A stretch of DNA of 64,000 nt. It comes from Paradesertivirga mongoliensis (GTDB taxonomy: Bacteria > Bacteroidota > Bacteroidia > Sphingobacteriales > Sphingobacteriaceae). Of the stretch, positions 43,988 through 54,052 are shown piece by piece. Position numbers and translations under genes: made by a program. The notes under the pieces are model-generated. The model worked only from the letters and a program-made list of their open reading frames with translations. It made no database searches and was not told where the DNA came from. The DNA lies in contig NZ_JAFMZO010000003.1 in the NCBI RefSeq assembly GCF_024436395.1, positions 372,001 through 436,000 on the forward strand. Direction: 5' to 3'. How positions within the stretch are numbered: position 1 is the first letter of the stretch; each line of letters opens with the position of its first letter.

Positions 43988-46126
43988 TTATTTTAGTCCT
44001 TCAGCAACACCAACGTATGCTGGTTTCCGTACATAATTTTCGTTCCACAAACCGATAGGCTCGCCTGCTCTCCAGCTTGAGCTTGCAGGACTATCAAGAG
44101 GACTCCATATTGTAATACCATAGCGTTGAGCCGCCGGAACAAGTTCAAAATATTTATCCACCACGAACTGATACATTTCTTTCTGGGCAGCGTATTGCTC
44201 AGCAGTAGCTTGCGGAGTCTTCACGTTTCCAGCGAAGCCCATATCAAGTTCGGATACTTTTATAAGCTTTCCGGTAGCAGCCAATAGTTGGAACATTTCC
44301 ACAATTTTCGCTTTGTCGGACGTTGCAGTAATATGCATTTGAGTACCGATCCCATCAATTTTAGCTCCCTTTCCTTCCAGATAGTTAACGTATGCAATCA
44401 AACCACGAGTTTTATCGAGGCTCCACTCTAGATTATAATCATTTATAAAGTGGATGTCTGTGGCATTGCCATACTGACGGGCCCATTGAAAAGCTTTCAG
44501 AGCATAATCTTTACCCATATAATCCTGCCAATAGAATTCATCGGCGGCCATTGTCGCTTTACCTACTCCGGTCTTCAGCTCAGCCGGACGTCCATCATCC
44601 ATAGGCTCATTAACTACATCCCATGCTTTAACATGATCTTTAGTTGCAGTCACCATTTCCTTAATCCAGTTCTCCATAGCATTACTGATAAGAGTGTTCT
44701 TTTCAGCTGGAGTCTTTTCGATAATTTGGTCTTGAGCACCACCATATCCCTCGCCTTCTGCAGAACGGCCACGGGTAGAACTGCCACCCCAGCCTCCCCA
44801 AGTTCCAACGCCGTTTTCGAAATCGCTTGTTGCTATCAGATTTGTGTTACCATCACGCGTTAAAACTACATTATCAATATTAACGGTCCCCGCATAGTCT
44901 CCAAAACTAATTACAAACCTGTTCCTGTCCGCTTTCGTAGTAGTTACTTTAAGCTCGTATTCTTTCCAGCCAGTAGTTAAAGCAATCATTCCAAAACTAT
45001 TGGAAGAGTAATCTGCTGATGATTGGAGCTCTGCCCGGATATTACCGGCAACACTTCCCTTAGCTACGATTTTTAGCGTATATTCCGTATTATTCTGAAG
45101 CGGTGGCGCTAAATCATAGGCAACCTGTGCTTCCCAGAAATTTCCAGCAGTTGGGTTTTTAAAAAAGTAGGAATAACCAGCATTGCCGCTACCTTTTTCA
45201 TTATACTTCTTCAGAGTAATGTTATCAAAGTAAAAAGTAGTGGCGGTTTTTCCTAAGTTAAACGCTATTGCCCCACTTGTCGCCATTGATTCAGATACAG
45301 TGATTTCCTTAGTATAAGTTGACCACGTTGGTGTTGAAGAAATAGTACCGAAGAAATCCCAGTGCTTATACGCACCAGCCGTCACATGGGCTTGAGTGGG
45401 ATAAGACGCTGCAACATCCGAACGCACATCCATCTTTAGCTGATATTTTTCTCCTGCCACCACAGCTGGAGAAAATTTTATAAATAATTGAGCATCATAA
45501 TCATTTGTCCGAACTGCAGCGTTAGTTATCTTAAGCGCTCTCCCGGTGTTGTTCGTGCCCTGACCTACGGCGGTAAATCCAGCAACAGCATTTGTGTTAG
45601 TTTGATAATTTGTTGCGGCGTCGGTTTCAAAGTTAGCACCGGTAACAAGGTCCCAGGTTGGGGTAGCCTTCCCCGGAATTACGATCGGTGCAATTAACTT
45701 TTTCAAATAAGTTGCGTTCTGATTTGCATGCCATGCAAGAGTGTGCCCGAAAACAGAGACACCTCCTTCCGCAGCTACATCTAACAATGTAGTAACGTTT
45801 CCTAATTTAAGTGAGCCGTCGTTTTGAACAACCGCGCCGTGCTTCATTTCATAGCCCAAGGTAATTTCATCAAAATTACTATTGACCAACCGGTACATCA
45901 CCCCTTTTTTAGTGTACTCAGCCAAAGATACGGCCGCCCCAAATTTTAAATTTGGGTTAGCAGAGCGATCAATATACTCCTTCAATGGTTTATAGGCGTT
46001 TATCGCTTGTTGATTTACATAGCTTTCAGGCGCCTCCACCTTGTACTCAAGAGCATCATATTTCTGGCATGAAGCGAGCACTAGAGACGCGCTAACGCCC
46101 AGTGCGATTTGGTAAAATAATTTCAT
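43988..46126 (-). CDS. GH10 endo-1,4-beta-xylanase with internal carbohydrate-binding modules
   Basis: Surface lipoprotein xylanase, 712 residues. Lipobox LVLASC (Cys20). The GH10 barrel begins at about 40 (LKFGAAVSLAEY, VFGHTLAWHANQN) and is interrupted from about 150 to 470 by two beta-sandwich modules of the CBM4/9 type (about 157-308, ending FYFDNITLKKYN; about 310-425, ending VNIDNVVLTRDG). It resumes with the acid/base E507 (AWDVVNEPMDD), GTQMHIT and the nucleophile E626 (VSELDMGF). Insertion of CBMs between strands 3 and 4 of the barrel is known from surface xylanases of Bacteroides/Prevotella xylan loci. Last gene of the operon, where it makes oligosaccharides for the SusCD pairs. Confidence 0.95.
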   Translation of the reverse strand: MKLFYQIALGVSASLVLASCQKYDALEYKVEAPESYVNQQAINAYKPLKEYIDRSANPNLKFGAAVSLAEYTKKGVMYRLVNSNFDEITLGYEMKHGAVVQNDGSLKLGNVTTLLDVAAEGGVSVFGHTLAWHANQNATYLKKLIAPIVIPGKATPTWDLVTGANFETDAATNYQTNTNAVAGFTAVGQGTNNTGRALKITNAAVRTNDYDAQLFIKFSPAVVAGEKYQLKMDVRSDVAASYPTQAHVTAGAYKHWDFFGTISSTPTWSTYTKEITVSESMATSGAIAFNLGKTATTFYFDNITLKKYNEKGSGNAGYSYFFKNPTAGNFWEAQVAYDLAPPLQNNTEYTLKIVAKGSVAGNIRAELQSSADYSSNSFGMIALTTGWKEYELKVTTTKADRNRFVISFGDYAGTVNIDNVVLTRDGNTNLIATSDFENGVGTWGGWGGSSTRGRSAEGEGYGGAQDQIIEKTPAEKNTLISNAMENWIKEMVTATKDHVKAWDVVNEPMDDGRPAELKTGVGKATMAADEFYWQDYMGKDYALKAFQWARQYGNATDIHFINDYNLEWSLDKTRGLIAYVNYLEGKGAKIDGIGTQMHITATSDKAKIVEMFQLLAATGKLIKVSELDMGFAGNVKTPQATAEQYAAQKEMYQFVVDKYFELVPAAQRYGITIWSPLDSPASSSWRAGEPIGLWNENYVRKPAYVGVAEGLK

Positions 46127-46150
46127 ATTTCTTAAATCTAAATTATAACC

Positions 46151-47128
46151 TTAATTAGCTACGGGGGTGAATGTCTCCATCCTAACTCCCCGATCACGTA
46201 AAACCAATGTATCGGTAGTTGTTACGTTAACATCACTTAGCTCAACCTGATAGTTTAGGTAGAGAGCATCGCGGTCTTTATTACCCCAGCTATTTTTCTC
46301 ACCTTTTTTAACAAACTTACCTGTTCCGCTGGCAGCAAAGGTTCCATCAGCTGAAGAAACAGTACAGTTGCCGCTTGCATCGAAAGTTAAAAGCAGCGTG
46401 CGGTTTACATTTACGCCACCTGTTCCTTTAACAACCAGCGGAAATTCAGCCTGAGTCAAAGAACGGGTTGTCATACCTTGAAGTTGATCTTTCTCAACAA
46501 ACTGCATGTGACGGGTCTCAGTTCTGTTAAGCGCCGTATTACCGCCTTTACCAACAAATACGTCTTTTCCTCTGCGTAAGTAAGTACCGTGCCATGGATT
46601 CACATATTTTACAGCGTAAAGTGTATAATCCTTCCCAGCGAGAATTGAATCAGCCTGATTTACGCCAGTCATTTTCAATGGAATGACATAAGTTGTTTTA
46701 GTTGACAAGGGGTCAGCAAAAAAAGCATCAGTTAACTGAACTTCTACTCCACCTACAAGACTGCCTTTGGGAATAACAATGTTATTAGACGCAAGGGTAT
46801 AATAGCTGCTCGGCATGACTTTAACCTGTCCACCTCCAACAGTTGCTGGAAAGGATAAATTTGCAGCCTTCGCATTGTCCACGACAAAACCAATTGAAAT
46901 GTCTTTTTCATTCGAATAAACCCCACCGGTTGTGGCCATAATTCTAATCTTGTGCTCATTATCGAGGGATGTATCAAATATGTCCTCACCCAAGGTAACT
47001 GTTCTAATTGGACCTTGATATGCGAAATAAACCGACTGCATCCCAAAATCAGGAAAATCCCACTCAGCATTTTTACAAGAAGTGAGTGCAGTTAAAAGGA
47101 TTAACGGGATATAAAATATTTTTTTCAT
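46151..47128 (-). CDS. Surface lipoprotein of the xylan operon (DUF1735/XusE-like)
   Basis: 325 residues from the ATG at 47128, which gives a clean signal peptide (LLTALTSC, Cys18); a longer frame from 47170 adds an unlikely His-rich start. An N-terminal beta domain with DUF1735 features (MQSVYFAYQGPIRTVTLG, SYYTLASNNIVIPKGS, YVIPLKMTGVNQADSIL) is followed by a second beta domain (WHGTYLRRGKD, RHMQFV). Position between the second SusD and the GH10 xylanase is that of XusE in described xylan utilisation systems, so a surface xylan-binding role is likely. It is separated from the SusD upstream by a hairpin. Confidence 0.82.
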   Translation of the reverse strand: MKKIFYIPLILLTALTSCKNAEWDFPDFGMQSVYFAYQGPIRTVTLGEDIFDTSLDNEHKIRIMATTGGVYSNEKDISIGFVVDNAKAANLSFPATVGGGQVKVMPSSYYTLASNNIVIPKGSLVGGVEVQLTDAFFADPLSTKTTYVIPLKMTGVNQADSILAGKDYTLYAVKYVNPWHGTYLRRGKDVFVGKGGNTALNRTETRHMQFVEKDQLQGMTTRSLTQAEFPLVVKGTGGVNVNRTLLLTFDASGNCTVSSADGTFAASGTGKFVKKGEKNSWGNKDRDALYLNYQVELSDVNVTTTDTLVLRDRGVRMETFTPVAN

Positions 47129-47215
47129 AATATAATTAAGTTTTAAATGGTGATGAGATTCTGTTACCAACTGGATTCAGTATTTCATCGTTCGCTCTAC
47201 ATCTGTCTGAAACAT

Positions 47216-47235
47216 GAGGTGCCTGCGGGCACCTC
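47216..47235 (-). terminator. Intra-operon hairpin after the SusD gene
   Basis: GAGGTGCC, loop TGCG, GGCACCTC, beginning 6 bases after the SusD stop. No T-run follows, so on the leftward transcript it probably acts as an attenuating or stabilising element between the transporter genes and the two downstream genes. Confidence 0.5.
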
Positions 47236-47241
47236 TTAACT

Positions 47242-49008
47242 CTACCATCCAGTGTTTTGCTGCAATGCATTATATTTTAAGATCTCGCTGTAAGGAACAG
47301 GTCCAAATCTCATAAAATCTTCATAAGGCCTGGCTTCCACATCAATAACCTGATAAATGGAATTGTTCTGCGAAATCCTCATTCCTTTGGCAGCGTCATT
47401 CATGCTTTGGTTCCATCTGCGGATGTCCCAAAATCTGAAACCTTCAAAAGCTAGCTCTAACCTCCGCTCATTTCTGATAAGATCGCGCATCAAATCCTTA
47501 TTCGCTTTGATGGACTCAAGGTACGCATCTCCCCCGGTGATACCTGCTCTATTGCGGATCATTTTGACGATATCATAAGCCGAATGCGCATGACCACCGG
47601 TTCCCAACGGGCCGAAAGCCTCATTTGCTGCCTCGGCGTATATCAAAAACAACTCTGTATAGCGAATATGAGGTTTGTAGTGTTTCTGATTATTAACCGT
47701 ACCAGCTATGGAAACATCTTGACGCAGAAGCTTTTTCATGTAATAACCAGTTCTGGTAGATTGTTCGGTTTTATTCAAACCATCTCGCTCTCTGTCGGGG
47801 GTAGCAGTATTTGTATAATCAACACTTGTAAAGATCTCAGTATTTGAGGGACCGGCAGTACCACGGTTAAAAATAACAGTTCGGGCCAATCGCGGATCAC
47901 GACCAGTGTAAGGCGCAGCTGGATTATAGCCACTCAATGCAGTATTGTCGATAGGATATCCATTTGCCATCGGAAAGGCATCAACCAAGTTTTGTGTAGG
48001 ATTCAGACGACCCCGCCCCTGTAAACTAGGTGGATAATGATCGGCTTCCAGGTTACTATTTGTTCCAATATTAGTACGCCACAGAACCTCCGGAGGCGTG
48101 CCCCCTGAGCCTAATCCGTCAACCTGATCTTTTTCATACCAAATATGACCCTTTGTATCAAAAAGCCACTGATTTGCATTCAAAACGTCCGCTGCGTGAT
48201 TTGCTGCCATGGTCCAAGTAGTTGTATTACCTGTGCTATAAGCGGGACTCGCAGCCAACAAACTCGCTTTCGCACGAATTGCTTTGGCAATTCGCCGAGT
48301 CATAAGCTGCTTGAACTGCTCACCGAAAACGCGGTTATACGTTTCTGCGGAAACACCTGCATACTTTGCGGGCACATCCGATATCGCTGATTGTTTATAA
48401 TCAAGAGGCAATAACGCTTCAGCCTTATCCAAATCGCTGTAGATTTGCTTCATACAATCTTCAAACGTAGCACGCGGCTTATTAAAGTCTGAAAAGGGAT
48501 TTTCTGGTTCGAGTATGAGTGGAACACCATATAAAACACCATTTGACCATCCTGCATGTGCTTGTAACAGATAAAACATCATGTATGCTCTCAATCCATA
48601 CGCTTCTCCCATATAACGATCTTTGAACATCGTGGCAACCATCGGACTTTTTGTATCCCAGGTTACTTTCTCTGCTTCAGCCAGGAAAAGATTCAGGTAT
48701 TGTATACCTGCCCGCGCGTTATGCCAACGGTCGAAGGGATTGTCAATTGCAGACCACTGACCTGTTGCCGCCCGGCGAAAGCCATTGTTTATATCGTTAC
48801 TCACCGCATCGTCTGTGGCAACATCATCAAAAGTCCAGCCAGCACTCGGAAGCCGTGTGTAACCGTTCAGCAGGATTCCATGTGCGAGTGTTGGTTGCGT
48901 GTAAATATCTTCATATTCACCGTTATTTACTGGTGCAGGTTCGATAAACTTCTCACAACCCGACAGAGTAAATAGCACGCCTATAACAAGTATTGAAATT
49001 CTATTCAT
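47242..49008 (-). CDS. SusD-family xylan-binding lipoprotein (XusD position)
   Basis: 588 residues. Lipobox FTLSGC (Cys18), then EKFIEPAPVNNGEYEDIYTQP. SusD helices (YGLRAYMMFYLLQAHAGWSNG) and the C-terminal signature LIRNERRLELAFEGFRFWDIRRWNQS are present. Fourth gene of the xus-type operon and partner of the SusC 19 bases upstream. Binding of xylo-oligosaccharides is inferred from the operon. Confidence 0.93.
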   Translation of the reverse strand: MNRISILVIGVLFTLSGCEKFIEPAPVNNGEYEDIYTQPTLAHGILLNGYTRLPSAGWTFDDVATDDAVSNDINNGFRRAATGQWSAIDNPFDRWHNARAGIQYLNLFLAEAEKVTWDTKSPMVATMFKDRYMGEAYGLRAYMMFYLLQAHAGWSNGVLYGVPLILEPENPFSDFNKPRATFEDCMKQIYSDLDKAEALLPLDYKQSAISDVPAKYAGVSAETYNRVFGEQFKQLMTRRIAKAIRAKASLLAASPAYSTGNTTTWTMAANHAADVLNANQWLFDTKGHIWYEKDQVDGLGSGGTPPEVLWRTNIGTNSNLEADHYPPSLQGRGRLNPTQNLVDAFPMANGYPIDNTALSGYNPAAPYTGRDPRLARTVIFNRGTAGPSNTEIFTSVDYTNTATPDRERDGLNKTEQSTRTGYYMKKLLRQDVSIAGTVNNQKHYKPHIRYTELFLIYAEAANEAFGPLGTGGHAHSAYDIVKMIRNRAGITGGDAYLESIKANKDLMRDLIRNERRLELAFEGFRFWDIRRWNQSMNDAAKGMRISQNNSIYQVIDVEARPYEDFMRFGPVPYSEILKYNALQQNTGW

Positions 49009-49027
49009 TTTTTCTAATCTAATTCTG

Positions 49028-52000
49028 TTAAAATAATGCCTTCAAACCCAGGTTATACAACCTTGTCTGGGGAGCAGTTGTAATATTCGTCTCCAATAAC
49101 TCTTTTTCTTTGGCCACAGTAAGGAGGTTGAAACCTGCTACGTACACGCCTAGTTCTTTCACTACTTTACTTTTAAGAAGCTTTTGTGAAAAATTATAGG
49201 AAACCTGAACTTTAGACAAGTCTACTCTATCTGTGGTATAAGTCCAAAAATCAGAATCCCTGAAGTTGTTATTCCCCGCTGTAGTAGTAAGCCTTGGGAA
49301 GGTAGCAGTATTTTTTGTCTCCTCTGTCCAACGGTCGCGAACAACTACTGAGTATTTATCGGCTCCATTCACCCAAAAATAATTGTTGTTCTTCATGCCT
49401 ATACCACCGAACCTACCGGTTCCCAGAGCAAACACCGAAAAGTTTTTCCATTTAGCGGTAAAATTAAGCCCCATGGTCAACGGGGAACCAAACCATCCTC
49501 CACGACCGAGATATACATAATCTTTGCCATCAATTACCTTGTCATTATTCTGGTCCTTATACTTAATATCACCCGCCCTAACTTCACCATAAGCTGGTTT
49601 AACCGCTCCATTATCTTCCCGGCTGCTAGCAGCTGCAGCTTCAACTGCGTCCATATAGAATCCTTGACTTTCAAGCCCCCAAACAGCATCTAAGGGTTTG
49701 CCCTGTCTGTACTGATACTCATCCAGATAAACTACTTTGTCCGCACGTTTTGTCGCTTCAGTGGTATAATAGGTAGCTGAGGTACCCAGCCCTAAATCTA
49801 CCGCACCTACCCTCTTCTTCAGGTTTATATTAAAATCTAAACCAGTGCGTAAATCAGCATTGTAATTTACATAAGGAACCAATGACGACACCGGAAACTG
49901 TTGTGAAAAATAGTTTGGAAATAAAGCATTGTTTTGAATAGGAATATCTGAGTTATTAATGCGGAAAGCATTAATACCAAAAGCAAGTTGCTTTTTGAAC
50001 ATACTACCCTGAAGACCTATACTCACTTCCTTTCTTTTCGCAAAAGTCAAATCAGGATTTGCTCCACGTCTGTAATCTGTTGACATATAGCCTGAACCAT
50101 CGCTCCAACCATAATAGGTCCCATTGGTAGGCTGAATAAAAATGTCCTGATATAAGAAGTAATCATTCAAGTCAAGATCTGTATGTAATATACCTGCACT
50201 GGCGGTTAGCATCAGATTGTCGAAAATTGAAGAACCTTTCATAAATGACTCCTCACTAATCCGCCAGCCTAAGGATGCTGAAGGTGAAAATGCGGTACGC
50301 TTACCTGGAGCATACTTGGCGGAGCGAACGAATGCTCCCGTAAAATCGACGTAATACTTTTTGCTGAGGTTATAACCCAGTTGCAAGCCTAAATTCGAGT
50401 TCGCCTCGGGTTGATATTCTTGAGAAAATAATACCCGGTAAGCTGTACCCATTAATATAGCCGAAATATTGTGTTTGTTGCTGATCGATGTGTTATAATT
50501 AAACTGACTTGAAATTGATGTGGTTTGTCTGTAATAACTGTCAGCAATCACTTGTTCACCATTCCTGCTATCTAGGCCAAACGGCGCGCTAAGGCTGCCG
50601 ATAACATCTTTACCAGAGTAATCTGTCCAGTTTGCCTGATAAGTTGCATAACCGTTACGATAACCCTGATTGTATCGGTTATAATAATCCTGACCAAATG
50701 TGGTACTAAAGGTTAGACCTTCAAGAATTCCTTTTAAGTCTGCGTCAATTCCTGTTGTAAACTGGAACTCGCGTTGAACATATCCATTGGTACCACCAAG
50801 ATAGCCTGCTGCAATTGGGTTAGTTTGGTCAACTGATGTTCCACCCGCCAAATACTTACCATCGATAATGTTAGCTGAACTAACTACCGCCCAACTAGGT
50901 GAATCGGTTTCCTCTATAAAGCTAAGTGGGATAAGTGGTACGAATCTGTTAGGACGTATTGTCGATGCACCACCGAAATAATCAGTATTTATACCCCGAC
51001 CAGTCGAAAAAGCCGCGGTAGCATCTACCCGAGCCTTTATAGCCCTTGTTAATTGCATATCTACATTACCTCTAATGTTGAAACGATCACTGGTATTGTT
51101 CTTTTTAGCCTCGCCAAAATTTAAAAGAGAACCTGAACTGTTAAAGCCAATATTACTGTAATAGCGGGCACGTTCGTTACCACCATAAATCTCCGTCACT
51201 GCATCGTAGCGTCCAAAACTACTCTTCAAATAATCTGAAGAATAAAAATCTACGTCCGGATAACGATATGGATTTATTCCTGAATGATTATAAATTTCTG
51301 TGTTTGTAAATAGTCCATTTGGAGTAACGCCAGGAGTAGCATCATTCATTAATGCTTCATTATACAGCGTCATATACTCAGAAGACCCCAGGTAACTCGG
51401 GAATCGTTTGGGCACATTAACCCCGGCATTTGTGCGTACATTAATTTTCTGTTTGCCCTCAATACCTCTTTTAGTGGTAATTAATATAACCCCTCTGGCA
51501 CCGCGGCTCCCATAAAGCGCTACCGCAGGAGCACTCTTCAAAAACGTAATTTGGTCAACCTCATTAGGGGTAACGCTTTCAACCGAGCGTGGAATACCGT
51601 CCACCAAAATCATCACACCTGTCAAACCCCATATTCCATTACCGTTAAACCCGGGAGCCAAAGCATCCATTCCGTCCAAAGTATATGTGAAGTAGTTATC
51701 TTCAAGCAAACTAGCTACGTCAACATTCGAAACGCCGGCTGGAAGGTCGGCTTCATCAATTTGCTTGAAAGCAACCTGAACACTCCGAACATCCTTCGCC
51801 AGAGAAATCTCGGTAAGATCTGATGTCGCAACAATCAGCGACGGTTTATAACCAGGTGCGGTTACCATAAGCACCGCATCTGTTGGAACTTCAACAGTAA
51901 AACTACCAGACTGATCGGTAACAACTGAGATGTTATTCGTCTCATTTACGACAGACGCGCCTTTGATAATCTCTCCAGCAGGACCTTTAACAGTAGCTTT

Positions 52001-52096
52001 TACAGATATTTTAACAGCGTCTTGAGCCCTAAGTACGCTGGCAAACAGCGTAAATAAGACGCATAAGACAATTGCTATTTTTGAATATTTCATCAT
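49028..52096 (-). CDS. SusC-family TonB-linked receptor (XusC position)
   Basis: 1022 residues. Signal peptide ending SVLRAQ, regulatory-like domain (VKATVKGPAGEIIKGASVV), then a plug with an unusual linker lacking the common EVVVVGYG motif (VSNVDVASLLEDNYFTYTLDG, VMILVDGIPRS, QITFLKSAPAVALYGSRGARGVI). The barrel ends TAPQTRLYNLGLKALF. Third gene of the xylan operon, paired with the SusD after it. Two SusCD pairs in tandem is the hallmark of the xylan core. Confidence 0.94.
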   Translation of the reverse strand: MMKYSKIAIVLCVLFTLFASVLRAQDAVKISVKATVKGPAGEIIKGASVVNETNNISVVTDQSGSFTVEVPTDAVLMVTAPGYKPSLIVATSDLTEISLAKDVRSVQVAFKQIDEADLPAGVSNVDVASLLEDNYFTYTLDGMDALAPGFNGNGIWGLTGVMILVDGIPRSVESVTPNEVDQITFLKSAPAVALYGSRGARGVILITTKRGIEGKQKINVRTNAGVNVPKRFPSYLGSSEYMTLYNEALMNDATPGVTPNGLFTNTEIYNHSGINPYRYPDVDFYSSDYLKSSFGRYDAVTEIYGGNERARYYSNIGFNSSGSLLNFGEAKKNNTSDRFNIRGNVDMQLTRAIKARVDATAAFSTGRGINTDYFGGASTIRPNRFVPLIPLSFIEETDSPSWAVVSSANIIDGKYLAGGTSVDQTNPIAAGYLGGTNGYVQREFQFTTGIDADLKGILEGLTFSTTFGQDYYNRYNQGYRNGYATYQANWTDYSGKDVIGSLSAPFGLDSRNGEQVIADSYYRQTTSISSQFNYNTSISNKHNISAILMGTAYRVLFSQEYQPEANSNLGLQLGYNLSKKYYVDFTGAFVRSAKYAPGKRTAFSPSASLGWRISEESFMKGSSIFDNLMLTASAGILHTDLDLNDYFLYQDIFIQPTNGTYYGWSDGSGYMSTDYRRGANPDLTFAKRKEVSIGLQGSMFKKQLAFGINAFRINNSDIPIQNNALFPNYFSQQFPVSSLVPYVNYNADLRTGLDFNINLKKRVGAVDLGLGTSATYYTTEATKRADKVVYLDEYQYRQGKPLDAVWGLESQGFYMDAVEAAAASSREDNGAVKPAYGEVRAGDIKYKDQNNDKVIDGKDYVYLGRGGWFGSPLTMGLNFTAKWKNFSVFALGTGRFGGIGMKNNNYFWVNGADKYSVVVRDRWTEETKNTATFPRLTTTAGNNNFRDSDFWTYTTDRVDLSKVQVSYNFSQKLLKSKVVKELGVYVAGFNLLTVAKEKELLETNITTAPQTRLYNLGLKALF

Positions 52097-52134
52097 TTTA
52101 TCTTTAATTTTCTAATTCTTTGAAATAATGAATT

Positions 52135-54042
52135 TTACCAGCCCGGGTTCTGTTTAAACTCAGGATACATATTAACATCGGTACGTTTTAACGGTAACCA
52201 ATAGTGCTTTTCCGAAAACGGGCGTGTTAGAATCAGTTTCTCGCGATAATTTAAAACTTTGTTAGTCTTAGGATCCTTACTTGCATCCAGGGGAGCGGCA
52301 CGGTCGAATTCAGCTGAAGTTTTTAAGGTGTAAGGCGATTCTGTTAATAACCTCCAGCGACGAAGGTCGTTAAAACGATGCCCTTCAAAAGAAAGCTCAA
52401 CTGCCCGTTCACGACGAACCTCGTCCATGAATTTATCAGGAGTAAGGTACGAAGCAGTAAGTGGTAACACTCCTGCTCTTGCACGAACAGTATTAATGGC
52501 ATCAGCAGCGGTTTTACTATAACTAGCGACATCTGATTTTGCAGTAGCCGAATTATTGTTACCAGCTGCCACAGCTTCCGCATACATTAAATACACATCT
52601 GACAAACGCATGTAAGGAACCCTTATATTTAGGGAGCGTGAGTAATCCCAGCCTAAATCAAATTTATTTGCGTTGTTGGGGACAAACTTCTTAGTCATAA
52701 ACCCGGTACGGCTGCCGGTGCGCTCATCGCGATAACTACCTCCGCTGAAAAGGTTTGCGTAGCGATTTCCTTCTTCATTAGCAGGCATAGCACCTTGTAC
52801 AATCTTTTCGCCATCAAATGCGATATCTTTATAAAATCTAGGGTCACGATCCTTGAAAGGATATTGAGGATCGTAGCCTGAAGCCGGGTCTGCCTGGTAT
52901 TGATTTTGTATCGGCAATCCGTTCTTCATTCCATAGTAGCCTACATAGTTAGCTGGCGGAGAGAAGATAACGGTTTCTGCGCCAACGATTTGGGGAGTGT
53001 ACTGTTTTGCAGTATTGTAAGTTGAACCGTGTGCATCCCAGTAAGGTCCCGAGAAAATATTTTCAATCTTGCCTCCGTCAGCCCCGCTAGGCAAAGCCCA
53101 CTGTTGCCCAACCGTGTAGAAGTTAGAATTATACTTCTCAAAAGGGACAAGAGCATATTGTGTTTCACCACCTTCGACCATGCTCAACACTGCAGCGAAG
53201 GCATTAGCAGCCTTTTTGGCTAGTTCAACATTATATGTTTTGCTGCCAGTAGATTCATGATTCATCAAAGGACTGGCTGCCCACAGGTAATTCTTACCAA
53301 GGTATGATAAGGCCATGATTTTGTTTATACGAAGCTGGTTTTTGCCACCAGTTTTCTTTCCTGCTGTAGTGTTATCCCAATTTATGGGCAAAATAGCCGC
53401 AGCATCGGCAAAATCTTTGGCTGCTTTCTCTGCAGTTTCATGGTAATTCAACCTGGGTTCCCTCAATATCTCATCTCCTGGAAGTACCCGGTCGACGTAA
53501 GGTAAGCCACCAAAATACTGCATCAATTGAAAGTGAAACCAGCCGCGAAAAAACAGTAGTTGGCCTTTTATAAGGTCCCGCTCTTCATCCGTAGCGTTAA
53601 CCATCAAATCCATATTCTCAAGCCCCAGGTTGCATTTACGAATGCCGTACCAGGCCAGAGGCCATAGGCCCTTGTCAAACCTGTTATTGCCTGTAGCTGC
53701 ATTATCGTCATCCAGCCAGCCAGCGTCCCAGCCGTCGAACTGACGTTGCCAGCCCCAAAAATCGCCCTGGTCTACCTTAATAATAAAATGGAAATTATTG
53801 GTGGTTGACTGAATCTCATCTTCACCAAAATTCCAGCTATTGGTCCAATAACCGTTTGTAAAGTCAGGGATACAATTATATAGTTCTTCGGTAAATCCCT
53901 GAAAATTTCTGAAATCCTTAAATGCAGTTTCAGCGTCTACAATTGATTCAGGCTCTCTGTCTAAATACTTTTTACAGGAAACCATTCCCGTCATCGACGA
54001 AATCATCCCTGTTATCAATATTAATTTTAAATATCTTTTCAT
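52135..54042 (-). CDS. SusD-family xylan-binding lipoprotein (XusB position)
   Basis: 635 residues, longer than the other SusD proteins here. Lipobox GMVSC (Cys23), then KKYLDREPESIVDAETAFKDF. Family features: FFRGWFHFQLMQYFGGLPYVDRV and VRRERAVELSFEGHRFNDLRRW, with the terminal MYPEFKQNPGW. Second gene of the xylan operon, 10 bases after its SusC. It should capture long xylan chains at the surface, by analogy with the known locus. Confidence 0.94.
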   Translation of the reverse strand: MKRYLKLILITGMISSMTGMVSCKKYLDREPESIVDAETAFKDFRNFQGFTEELYNCIPDFTNGYWTNSWNFGEDEIQSTTNNFHFIIKVDQGDFWGWQRQFDGWDAGWLDDDNAATGNNRFDKGLWPLAWYGIRKCNLGLENMDLMVNATDEERDLIKGQLLFFRGWFHFQLMQYFGGLPYVDRVLPGDEILREPRLNYHETAEKAAKDFADAAAILPINWDNTTAGKKTGGKNQLRINKIMALSYLGKNYLWAASPLMNHESTGSKTYNVELAKKAANAFAAVLSMVEGGETQYALVPFEKYNSNFYTVGQQWALPSGADGGKIENIFSGPYWDAHGSTYNTAKQYTPQIVGAETVIFSPPANYVGYYGMKNGLPIQNQYQADPASGYDPQYPFKDRDPRFYKDIAFDGEKIVQGAMPANEEGNRYANLFSGGSYRDERTGSRTGFMTKKFVPNNANKFDLGWDYSRSLNIRVPYMRLSDVYLMYAEAVAAGNNNSATAKSDVASYSKTAADAINTVRARAGVLPLTASYLTPDKFMDEVRRERAVELSFEGHRFNDLRRWRLLTESPYTLKTSAEFDRAAPLDASKDPKTNKVLNYREKLILTRPFSEKHYWLPLKRTDVNMYPEFKQNPGW

Positions 54043-54052
54043 AATGTTCTAA

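Noticed and set aside
44450..44863. 137-codon plus-strand frame within the GH10-CBM gene
   Set aside because: It overlaps the second CBM module and the GH10 acid/base region of an intact gene on the other strand.
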